A stretch of 64,000 nt of DNA from Lawsonibacter sp. (lineage in GTDB: Bacteria > Bacillota > Clostridia > Oscillospirales > Oscillospiraceae): assembly GCA_022796195.1 (NCBI GenBank), contig JAAWIE010000001.1:62001-126000 (forward strand), written 5' to 3'. The position numbers were made by a program, and so were the translations under genes. Below, piece by piece: positions 24,280 to 32,258 of this stretch. The notes below the pieces were generated by a model. That model did not search any database and was not told where the DNA came from. It saw only the letters and a list, made by a program, of their open reading frames with translations. Numbering within the stretch: position 1 is the first letter of the stretch; each line of letters opens with the position of its first letter.

Positions 24280-25614
24280 TTATATATTGGCGTGAGCCAG
24301 CTGGGGCTGGCGTTCCACATGGGGCTCCTCCCGGGGGCGAACAGGTTCTTGGTGGATCAGGCCCCGAGCGTTGGCCAGCATCAGTTTGATACGGTTTTCC
24401 TGATTGATGCGGGTCGCGCCGGGGTCGTAGTCGATTGCTACGATATTGCTGTAGGGGTAATCGTCTTTCAACTTGCGGATCATGCCTTTGCCCACAATAT
24501 GGTTGGGCAGGCAGCCGAAGGGTTGGGCACAAACGATGTTGTTGGTGCCTGTGTGAATCAGTTCCAGCATCTCGGCGGTAAGTAGCCAGCCCTCTCCCAT
24601 TTTGTTGCCATCCCCTAGGTAGCCTTGGACCATGCTGTGCAGGTCCTGGAAGGTGCCCGGGGCGCGGAAACGGCCCGACTGCTCCAAGGCGGCGATCATA
24701 TCCCTCTGACAGGCTTCCACGTACTTCATAAACAAGGAACACCCGGCTTTTTTGATCCATTTACCGCCATAAAGCTCTACATCGGCCACCCGGTTGTAGA
24801 TTTTGAAGATGATAAAGTCGGTGAGACCGGGAACCACCGGTTCAACCCCTTCGGACAAGAGAAATTGCTCTAAATTGTTGTTGCCCAAGGGGGCGAACTT
24901 GACATAGATCTCCCCCACCACGCCCACACGGATCTTGGGATCTCCCGCCACAGGGATAGCGGCGAAGCTGGAACAAATCTCATCAAAATTGGCCCGCATC
25001 TGCCTGCGGTTCATACCTTTCCCAGCCTGGAAACCGTCCACCAGCTTTTGGGACCAGCGGTCGGTCATGGCGTCGGCGGAGCCGGGCTGTACTTCATAGG
25101 GCCGGACTTGGTTGGCCACGTTGACGATGATATCGCCATACATCATGGCGTACACCGCCTTGCGGACAAAGGGCAGGGAGAGAGAAAAACCGGGGTTTTT
25201 CTCCAGTCCGGACAGGTTCACCGACACCACGGGAATGTAGGCCATGTCCGCTTTCTCCAGTGCCTTGCGCAGAAGGTGGATGTAGTTGGAGGCCCGGCAC
25301 CCGCCCCCGGTTTGGGTGATGAGCAGGCCAACCTTGTGAGGGTCATAGCCCCCGTGCTTCACGGCATCGATGAGCTGGCCGATAACCAGCAGGGCGGGGT
25401 AACAGGTGTCGTTGTGGACATATTTCAGCCCCTCGTCCACGATGCCCCGGTGATTTGTGGTGAGCATATCCACCTTGTATCCCTCGCACTCCAGCAGTTT
25501 TTTCATCATGCCGAAGTGGACAGGGAGCATCTGGGGCATGAGAAGGGTATACTCCTCCTTCATTTCCTTTGTGAACAGCAGGCGTCCGGTATTGTCATAG
25601 ACCAGTTTTGCCAT
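24280..25614 (-). CDS. 2-hydroxyacyl-CoA dehydratase-like protein (HgdB-type domain, separate subunit)
   Basis: 444 residues related to the C-terminal dehydratase part of the large BcrAD/BadFG-DUF2229-HGD-D proteins of anaerobes. Visible family segments: MLPVHFGMMKKLLECEGYKV (about 31-50), HNDTCYPALLVIGQL (about 67-81) and a C-terminal FGCLPNHIVGKGM (about 373-385). Cys71 in NDTCYP and Cys375 in FGCLP are candidate cluster ligands. In many Clostridia this module is fused to the activase, making a protein of about 1,400 residues; here it is a separate gene at the end of a three-gene operon. Physiological substrate unknown: the family includes hydroxyglutaryl- and benzoyl-CoA systems but also many uncharacterised proteins. 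Confidence 0.8.
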   Translation of the reverse strand: MAKLVYDNTGRLLFTKEMKEEYTLLMPQMLPVHFGMMKKLLECEGYKVDMLTTNHRGIVDEGLKYVHNDTCYPALLVIGQLIDAVKHGGYDPHKVGLLITQTGGGCRASNYIHLLRKALEKADMAYIPVVSVNLSGLEKNPGFSLSLPFVRKAVYAMMYGDIIVNVANQVRPYEVQPGSADAMTDRWSQKLVDGFQAGKGMNRRQMRANFDEICSSFAAIPVAGDPKIRVGVVGEIYVKFAPLGNNNLEQFLLSEGVEPVVPGLTDFIIFKIYNRVADVELYGGKWIKKAGCSLFMKYVEACQRDMIAALEQSGRFRAPGTFQDLHSMVQGYLGDGNKMGEGWLLTAEMLELIHTGTNNIVCAQPFGCLPNHIVGKGMIRKLKDDYPYSNIVAIDYDPGATRINQENRIKLMLANARGLIHQEPVRPREEPHVERQPQLAHANI

Positions 25615-25630
25615 AATGGAACAGCTCCTT

Positions 25631-26527
25631 TCAGTCCCCGTCCGGGGTCAGGCGCAGGACCCGCCGGCGCCAGCGTTTTGCCATCTCCCGCTCCAAGTCC
25701 CTGCCAGTGGTCCAGGAAAAGCGGGGCAGGCCGTACCGGAAATAGGGGGAGTAGGGAAACGCCGCCCGGTCTCCCTCGCCGCCGCAGAGGGCGCAGCCAC
25801 CGTCGTCCCCTTTCAGCAGCCAGGGATCACTGGACACCCGCTCCGCCCGGCAGGCGTGGCCGATGACCAGGCCGAAAGCGTTTTTTGCGTCTTTGTCAAT
25901 TGTCTCGTTACAGACCAGCTCCAGTTCCAGGGTGTCCCCCCAGGGGAACAGGGTGTGGACCCCGCCGGAGCAGAGATACTCCCACTCATCCTCGGTGGGC
26001 AGGCCGAAGGGCGGCTCAACCTCCTCCGGCGTATTCCAGGACCACCGTTCGGCCAGCATAGGCGGGATGTCCACGGTACGCAGCGGAGAGGTGGAGGCAT
26101 CCAGCTCAGCCAGCAGCTCCCGCAAATAGTCCTCCCAGGACCGGGAGAGCTGGTTTTGAAGCTCTTCCTCCGTCTCCTTCAGACAGCTTTCATATTCCTG
26201 GCGGAGCTCCTCCTCCGGACCGGCGGCCAGCTGTTCCTGGTAGTATTCAAGCTCCTCCTCACAACGTTCCCGGTGGTAGTCCAGGCCGTCCAGGTAGTAC
26301 TGGCGGAACGCCTGCTGTACCTTGGGGGGCAGGAGACACTGGGCGGTATCCCACCCCAGAGTCATGCCCCTTTTGCCGGGGACGTAAATGAAATCCCGGA
26401 GGGGCAGCTCCCGGCAGGAGAATACAAGGATGTCCTCTCCCCGGCCGTTCTGTTCAGCGTAAGCAAATTCATAGGTGAGGGGAAACTGCTTCAGCTTCTC
26501 CAGAATGTTCGAAACCATATCATTCAT
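25631..26527 (-). CDS. Formylglycine-generating-enzyme-like protein of unknown function
   Basis: 298 residues. Its ATG overlaps the stop of the activase gene (ATGA), and its stop lies 16 bases before the dehydratase-like gene, so all three are one operon. A Glu-rich coiled coil (about 75-130) is followed by a segment matching FGE-sulfatase/SUMF1-type domains: LPTEDEWEYLCSGG and FPWGD (about 176-198), then NAFGLVIGHACRAER and PYSPYFRYGLPRFS. The active-site cysteine pair of genuine FGE is not recognisable; the only close cysteines are in CALCGG (about 244-249). It may therefore be a degenerate, non-catalytic C-lectin-like fold. Function unknown. Confidence 0.6.
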   Translation of the reverse strand: MNDMVSNILEKLKQFPLTYEFAYAEQNGRGEDILVFSCRELPLRDFIYVPGKRGMTLGWDTAQCLLPPKVQQAFRQYYLDGLDYHRERCEEELEYYQEQLAAGPEEELRQEYESCLKETEEELQNQLSRSWEDYLRELLAELDASTSPLRTVDIPPMLAERWSWNTPEEVEPPFGLPTEDEWEYLCSGGVHTLFPWGDTLELELVCNETIDKDAKNAFGLVIGHACRAERVSSDPWLLKGDDGGCALCGGEGDRAAFPYSPYFRYGLPRFSWTTGRDLEREMAKRWRRRVLRLTPDGD

Positions 26528-29457
26528 TGTGTTTTCCTCGCCTCAATGGCGGCCATCAGGGAGCGGATGCGGATTTTCACCGCCCCAAGGTTGTTGATAT
26601 CGTCAATTTTTAGCTGGGTGTACAGCTTGCCGCCCTCCTCCAAAATGGAGCGCATCTCGTCGCCGGTGATGGCGTCGATGCCGCAGCCGAAGGAGACCAG
26701 CTGGATGACCTCCATGTCCGGTTGCGTGCAGGCGTACCGGGCGGCGTTGTACATCCGGGCGTGGTAGGTCCACTGGTTGAGGACGCGGCGGGGCGCCTTG
26801 TCCTCCAGATGAGCCACTGCGTCCTCCGTGACCAGAACGAAGCCGTAGGAGGTAATCAGGTCATTGATACCGTGGTTAATCTCCGGGTCCATGTGGTAGG
26901 GCCGGCCAGCCACCATCAGGATGGGCCGGCCTTCCGCCCGGGCGCGGTCGATGTAGCTCCGGCCTGTGTTTCGCAGGTCGTTTTTGTAGGCGTTGTAGGC
27001 GATGTAAGCGGACTTGACGGCTGCTGCGGTCTCACGTTTGGAAATCTGAAACTCGTTGAAGAACCACTCCCCCGCCTTGCGCTCCATATCCTTGGGGCGG
27101 TGAAGGCCAAAGTAAGGAGTGAGGTAACGGGTCTGTTTCAGCTCCGGCACATTGGCCGCCAGCAGCTCGGGGTAGTAAGCCACCACAGGACAGTTATAGT
27201 GGTTGTCCCCCGCCCCCTCGTCGAAGTTGTAGGGCATACAGGGGTAGAAAATGGCATCCACGCCCGCCTCTGCCAGGGCGGCTGCATGGCCGTGGAGGAG
27301 TTTGGCAGGGTAGCATACCGTGTCCGAGGGGATGGTGCGCTGTCCCTTCAGATACAGCTTCCGGGAGGACTCGGGAGAGAGGAGCACCTCAAAGTTGAGT
27401 TTTGTAAACAGTTCAAACCAGAAGGGCAGATTTTCGTACATATTCAGCCCAAAGGGAAGGCCGATTTTCCCCCGAGAGCCGTCGCCGCTTCCCCTGCCCT
27501 GGAGGGTGCGAAGTTTGTCGTACTTGTAGCGCATCAGATCAGGCAGACGGCTGGGCTCCTCCCCCAGGGGACGGGAACAGCGGTTGCCTGAGACAAACCG
27601 CCGCCCGCCGTCGAAGGAGTTCACCGTCAGAGAGCAGTGGTTGGTACACAGCCCGCAGGTAGCGGGGCGGGCCGTGTGGACGAAGCTGTCCAGCGCCTGG
27701 GGGGAGAGCAGAGCGGACTGCTCCAGTCCCAAGTCCCGAGCGGCCAAAGCGGCACCGAAAGCCCCCATCAGGCCGGAAATTACTGGACGGGTGACCTCCC
27801 GGCCCAACTCCTGTTCAAAAGCCCGAAGGACCGCGTCGTTGAGGAAAGTTCCCCCCTGGACCACGATATGCTGGCCCAGGTCGTCGGCGGAGGCGGCGCG
27901 AATCACCTTATAGATGGCGTTTTTTACAATGGAGGTGGACAGTCCCGCAGAGATGTCCTCCACGCTGGCCCCATCCTTCTGGGCCTGTTTTACGCTGGAA
28001 TTCATGAACACTGTACACCGGGAACCCAGGTTTACCGGCTTCTGGGTGAACAGACCCAGTTTGGAAAAGCTGGCAATCTCATAGCCCAGCGCCTTGGCAA
28101 AAGTCTCAATAAAGGAGCCGCACCCGGAAGAACAGGCTTCGTTCAGCATGATGGAGTCCACCGCACCATTGCGGATCTTGAAACATTTCATATCCTGCCC
28201 CCCGATATCAATGATGAAGTCTACATCGGGGGCAAAGTGAGCGGCGGCTTTGTAGTGGGCCATGGTCTCCACCAGACCTAAGTCGCAGGAAAAGGCGTTT
28301 TTAATCAGGTCCTCCCCGTAGCCGGTGACCGCCGCCCCTCTAATTTGGATGCGGTCCCCGCAAAGCCGGTAAATTTCCTTCAACTGTTCCAGCACGATAG
28401 ACACCGGATTGCCCAGATTGGAGTGGTAGTAAGTGTACAAAAGCCCGCCGTCCGGGGCAATGAGAGCCAGCTTGGTGGTGGTGGACCCGGCGTCCATGCC
28501 CAGGTAAGCAGGGCCGGAGTATGTATCTATGTCCGCTTCGGGGGGGCGGCTGGCGTTGTGCCGGGCGGAGAAAATCTGATACTCCTCCTGGCTGGTGAAC
28601 AGCGGCGGCATAGTGTCTACCAGGGTGGCAGTTCCGGCGCTGTCCTCCAGTTTTTTCATGACCGTCTCAAAGGGGGCGGGGGCATAGTCGGTGGCGCACA
28701 AAGCGGCCCCCATAGCGGCAAAGCAGTCCCCGTCCTCGGGAAAGACCGCGTGGCTGGCGTCCAGTTTCAGGGTATCCACAAAACGTTCCCTAAGGCCCAT
28801 CAGAAAGTGGAGCGGGCCGCCCAGGAAGACAAGTTTCCCTTTCAGTTCCCGGCCCTGGGTCAGGCCGGCTACCGTCTGGTCCACCACCGCCTGGAAAATG
28901 GAGGCGGCTACATCCTCCTTCCGGCCCCCCTGGTTTAGGATGGGCTGAATGTCGCTTTTGGCAAACACCCCGCAGCGGGAGGCAATGGGGTAAATTTTCT
29001 CGTGCCGGAGACTCAGCGCATCCAGTTCCCCGACGGTTACGTTCATCAGCGTCGCCATCTGGTCGATAAACGCTCCAGTACCTCCAGCGCAGGACCCGTT
29101 CATCCGTTCCTCTAAAGCCCCGCCGAAAAAGATAATTTTGGCGTCCTCTCCCCCCAGCTCAATTACCGCATCGGCGTCGGAGATGTAGGTGTTGACGGCA
29201 GCGGCGGTGGCGTAGACCTCCTGCACAAAGTCGATCCCGGCGGCAGAGGCCACGCCCAGTCCGGCAGACCCCGTGATGGCCGTTTTGATCTCTTGGCCCG
29301 CCAGCATATCCCGAATGGCATTCAGGGTCTCCAGCGCCCGCTCCCGGGTCTTGGAGTAGTGCCGCTCGTAGGAGCGGAACAGCAGCTTGTCCTGTTCATT
29401 TAGAACCACCACCTTTACTGTGGTGGAACCGATATCGATGCCGACGCGCAAACTCAT
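26524..29457 (-). CDS. Acyl-CoA dehydratase activase (double BcrAD/BadFG ATPase with DUF2229)
   Basis: 977 residues from the ATG at 29457; the ORF extends further upstream, but this start gives the conserved MSLRVGIDIGSTTVKVV. Two ASKHA ATPase domains follow one another: domain 1 (about 1-260) with GIDIGSTT and the cluster-binding NGSCAGGTGAF, and domain 2 (about 320-580) with LGMDAGSTTTKLALI and NEACSSGCGSF. A DUF2229 region follows (about 660-960), with TVCYPAKLLHGHA and FYPCMPYNF. Such proteins drive an electron from an Fe-S cluster to a dehydratase using ATP. The dehydratase-like C-terminus usually fused here is encoded separately downstream (24280-25614). Confidence 0.85.
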   Translation of the reverse strand: MSLRVGIDIGSTTVKVVVLNEQDKLLFRSYERHYSKTRERALETLNAIRDMLAGQEIKTAITGSAGLGVASAAGIDFVQEVYATAAAVNTYISDADAVIELGGEDAKIIFFGGALEERMNGSCAGGTGAFIDQMATLMNVTVGELDALSLRHEKIYPIASRCGVFAKSDIQPILNQGGRKEDVAASIFQAVVDQTVAGLTQGRELKGKLVFLGGPLHFLMGLRERFVDTLKLDASHAVFPEDGDCFAAMGAALCATDYAPAPFETVMKKLEDSAGTATLVDTMPPLFTSQEEYQIFSARHNASRPPEADIDTYSGPAYLGMDAGSTTTKLALIAPDGGLLYTYYHSNLGNPVSIVLEQLKEIYRLCGDRIQIRGAAVTGYGEDLIKNAFSCDLGLVETMAHYKAAAHFAPDVDFIIDIGGQDMKCFKIRNGAVDSIMLNEACSSGCGSFIETFAKALGYEIASFSKLGLFTQKPVNLGSRCTVFMNSSVKQAQKDGASVEDISAGLSTSIVKNAIYKVIRAASADDLGQHIVVQGGTFLNDAVLRAFEQELGREVTRPVISGLMGAFGAALAARDLGLEQSALLSPQALDSFVHTARPATCGLCTNHCSLTVNSFDGGRRFVSGNRCSRPLGEEPSRLPDLMRYKYDKLRTLQGRGSGDGSRGKIGLPFGLNMYENLPFWFELFTKLNFEVLLSPESSRKLYLKGQRTIPSDTVCYPAKLLHGHAAALAEAGVDAIFYPCMPYNFDEGAGDNHYNCPVVAYYPELLAANVPELKQTRYLTPYFGLHRPKDMERKAGEWFFNEFQISKRETAAAVKSAYIAYNAYKNDLRNTGRSYIDRARAEGRPILMVAGRPYHMDPEINHGINDLITSYGFVLVTEDAVAHLEDKAPRRVLNQWTYHARMYNAARYACTQPDMEVIQLVSFGCGIDAITGDEMRSILEEGGKLYTQLKIDDINNLGAVKIRIRSLMAAIEARKTQ

Positions 29458-29542
29458 AGGGGTACCTTGCCTTTCCAGTGCAAAATGAAAGAGTGGGCCG
29501 GCAATTTGGTCAAAAACTGCCCATGCCCCTTGTAATGATAAT

Positions 29543-29571
29543 ATGATACTTACTTTTTGTCGGAAAAACAA
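29543..29571 (-). promoter_or_regulatory. Promoter of the activase operon
   Basis: TTGTTT, a 17-base spacer and TATCAT on the reverse strand, about 85 bases before the activase start. The 200 bases between this and the dnd promoter hold no gene; the only structure noticed is the GTGCGC inverted pair near 29699-29722. Confidence 0.5.
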
Positions 29572-29775
29572 CGGAATTAACAGCTTTTTAACGGGTCAAA
29601 ACAGAAGAAAAGCGGGAAATTAACGGCAGAAAGCTGAGCAGAAATCACAAAACGCAGACAAAAACCTGGATTAGCGGCGGGGGACGGCGTTCCCATCTGC
29701 GCACCGTTTTCCCGGCGCACGGTTCGAGCGGGTTTGCTTTAGATGTTGCAGCTTTCTCTATTTTTCGCGGCTGTA

Positions 29776-29804
29776 TTGACTTTTCCGGGAGCAGCTGATA
29801 TACT
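29776..29804 (+). promoter_or_regulatory. Sigma-A promoter of the dnd operon with operator-like palindrome
   Basis: TTGACT, a 17-base spacer and TATACT, 35 bases upstream of dndB. The inverted repeat ACTTA-CGTATATA-TAAGT (29802-29819) overlaps the -10 and the start-site region and could bind a repressor, possibly DndB itself, which is known to repress dnd transcription in other bacteria. Confidence 0.8.
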
Positions 29805-29838
29805 TACGTATATATAAGTTCCGATGGGAGGGGAGAGT

Positions 29839-30894
29839 ATGTTTTATCGTTTTCCTGCCATGAAAGGTGTGCAGGCAAACAGAGAGTATTTTGTCTGCAT
29901 GATCCCTCTGGGTGTGCTTTCCAAAATTTTCGTGGATGAACCTTCGGACACACTGCCAGAATTTCGCGCCCAAAGAAAGCTGAATGAAAAAAGAATCCCG
30001 GAAATCGAACGCTACATCTTAGACAATCGAAACTCCTATGTCTTTTCAGCCCTTACCGCATCTGTAGATGGACAGATTTTCTTTTCCCCTATGGGCAAGT
30101 CGGGGGACATTGGAGAGCTGGAAATTGACATCAGCGCGACGTTTTTAATCAACGACGGCCAGCACCGAAAAGCCGCCATTCTCGAAGCGATTGAGTCAGA
30201 CGAGAGTTTGAAGGAGGAGACAATTTCCGTTGTACTGTACCGGGACCAGGGGCTGGCGAATAGCCAGCAGATGTTTACGGACCTGAACAAACACGCAATC
30301 AACGCCTCAAAATCGCTGAACACCCTGTATGACTCCAAAGACCCAATGGCCGTCATGACTAAGCACGTTGTCTCCCAAGTACCTTTTTTACGGAAGTATA
30401 CCGACAAAGAAAAGGATAACCTTGCCCAATACGCGGCTAAGCTCTTTACGCTGAATGTGCTTTACGATGTGAACAAGCGTATTATCAAAAGCCCAGTGGA
30501 CATCAAGGGGGAAACCGAGTATCTGGTTTTCTTTTGGACGCTGGTTACGGCCAATATGCGGGAATGGAACGACATGGACCGGGGGGAACTGAGCAAAAAA
30601 GAGCTGCGAGAGGCGTACATTTCTCTGCGCGGCATCACGCTGCACGCCTTTGGAAAGCTGGGGAACTATCTCTTCCGGCACCCGGAACTGGAGCTCGGAA
30701 AATGTCTGGCCGGACTGGCGGATATTGATTGGTCCCGGAGCAATCTGGAGTGCTGGCAGAACCGCGCGATCACGGACAAGGGCCGGATTAACCGCAACGA
30801 GAAAGGAATTTTTTTGACCTATGTTCAAATCAAGCGGCTGCTTCAGCTAACAATTGAACCGGAAGAAGCTGCAAGGGAGAAGCAATTACTATGA
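29839..30894 (+). CDS. dndB: DNA phosphorothioation protein DndB
   Basis: DGQHR-domain protein of the DNA sulfur-modification system. 351 residues from the ATG at 29839, which follows GGAGGGGAG; five extra upstream codons are open but lack a ribosome site. The hallmark NDGQHRKAAI lies at about 112-121, with the partner segment FTDLNKHAINASKSLN at about 153-168. In characterised systems DndB controls modification frequency and represses the operon. First gene of dndBCDE; its stop overlaps the dndC start (ATGA). The operon is more A+T rich than flanking genes, suggesting horizontal acquisition. Confidence 0.93.
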   Translation: MFYRFPAMKGVQANREYFVCMIPLGVLSKIFVDEPSDTLPEFRAQRKLNEKRIPEIERYILDNRNSYVFSALTASVDGQIFFSPMGKSGDIGELEIDISATFLINDGQHRKAAILEAIESDESLKEETISVVLYRDQGLANSQQMFTDLNKHAINASKSLNTLYDSKDPMAVMTKHVVSQVPFLRKYTDKEKDNLAQYAAKLFTLNVLYDVNKRIIKSPVDIKGETEYLVFFWTLVTANMREWNDMDRGELSKKELREAYISLRGITLHAFGKLGNYLFRHPELELGKCLAGLADIDWSRSNLECWQNRAITDKGRINRNEKGIFLTYVQIKRLLQLTIEPEEAAREKQLL

Positions 30895-32258
30895 ACGAAA
30901 TAGAGCGCCAGATCTTTGAAAATATCATCCAGGAAATTATGATGGTTTACCGCCACGACAGCCGGCCGTGGCTGATTGGCTACAGCGGGGGAAAAGATTC
31001 CACCCTTCTGGTATCGCTGGTCTTTCAGGCGGTTGCCAGGATTCCCGCGGAACAGCGGAGCAAAAAGGTGTATGTTATTACCTCGGACACCATGGTGGAA
31101 AATCCCATCGTAAAAAAGTATATGCACGAATCCTCAGAAAAAATCTCGGAAGCTTCAGAGCGGCAGAAACTAAACATTCAGGCGAAAATTATATACCCCG
31201 ACATTCAGCAGACGTTTTGGGCCAGAGTGATCGGACTGGGCTACCCTACGCCTGAGGCGCCAGGGTTCCGGTGGTGTACCGAGCGGCTGAAAATAAATCC
31301 GATGAACAAGTTTGTGGACGAATGTATCAAAACAAACGGCGAAATTATCATCCTGCTTGGCGTGCGAAAGGCGGAGAGCGCCGCTCGTTCGCGCAGTATC
31401 TCGGAAAAAGAAATCGCGGGTTATCTCTTAAACCCCCACAACAATATCAGCAACGCCTATGTATACAATCCTTTAACTGAAATCGAAAACAGCTTGGTCT
31501 GGGAGTATCTCCTTGAGGATGATGGAATCAGTCCCTGGGGAACCAACATGCGGCAGCTCTTTTCCCTGTATCAAGGTGAGAATTTAAGCGAAGAACAGAG
31601 CGTACTGGGGGAAATTGATGAAAAGAAGATTCCCATTACCGGAAATTCACGCTTTGGCTGCTGGTGCTGTACGCTGGTGAAAAAGGACAAGTCGCTGCAA
31701 AGTTTCATCGATAAAGGGGCGAAAGAACTGCGCCCCCTCCAAGAGTTCCGGGATTGGCTGGTCAGTATCCGCCAGGACCCGGAATTCCGGGATGTAAAGC
31801 GGCGAAACGGGACCGTATATACTAAGGCCAATGGGGAGACCGGCTTCGGCCCGTTCACACTGGAGGCCCGCCGGACCATTTTGAGAAATCTGCTGGAGCT
31901 GCAAAAAAAGACCAAGATGACCCTCATTACCATCGATGAGCTGAAGGTAATTGACGAGATGTGGGACAACGACGGCGATTTGGAACGGCGGCACCTGGTT
32001 GACCTGTATTATGAGGTGACCGGAGAGCGGCTGCCTTGGGATGCGTATAAGGTTCCCATGTATCATTCGGAAATTGTTGGGGAAATTGATCAGATCGCGG
32101 GCAAATACAATTTAGAGCCGGAATTGATGAAAAAGTTGATCGTATCTGTGGATAAAAACAAGCATTTTACCCGCAGCAACACGATCAAAAAAGAGGTCGC
32201 ACGGATTATCAATCAGGAGTGGCTCCATCAAGACCATCTGCCAGAGGGAATAAAATGA
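30891..32258 (+). CDS. dndC: DNA phosphorothioation sulfurtransferase DndC
   Basis: ATP-pyrophosphatase of the PAPS-reductase family that passes sulfur to the DNA backbone. 455 residues. PP-loop SGGKDST at 32-38; cysteines for the 4Fe-4S cluster at 129 (FRWCTERLK) and 257/259/260 (FGCWCCTLV). The sulfur donor cysteine desulfurase DndA is absent from the operon, so a chromosomal IscS/NifS enzyme is presumed to serve. Start and stop each overlap the neighbouring gene by four bases, so dndB, dndC and dndD are translationally coupled. Confidence 0.95.
   Translation: MNEIERQIFENIIQEIMMVYRHDSRPWLIGYSGGKDSTLLVSLVFQAVARIPAEQRSKKVYVITSDTMVENPIVKKYMHESSEKISEASERQKLNIQAKIIYPDIQQTFWARVIGLGYPTPEAPGFRWCTERLKINPMNKFVDECIKTNGEIIILLGVRKAESAARSRSISEKEIAGYLLNPHNNISNAYVYNPLTEIENSLVWEYLLEDDGISPWGTNMRQLFSLYQGENLSEEQSVLGEIDEKKIPITGNSRFGCWCCTLVKKDKSLQSFIDKGAKELRPLQEFRDWLVSIRQDPEFRDVKRRNGTVYTKANGETGFGPFTLEARRTILRNLLELQKKTKMTLITIDELKVIDEMWDNDGDLERRHLVDLYYEVTGERLPWDAYKVPMYHSEIVGEIDQIAGKYNLEPELMKKLIVSVDKNKHFTRSNTIKKEVARIINQEWLHQDHLPEGIK

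Noticed and set aside
29458-29775. Insertion-sequence or attachment-site remnant at the left end of the dnd island
   Set aside because: No transposase or integrase coding remnant, tRNA end or convincing direct repeat with the right end at 34732-34804 was found.
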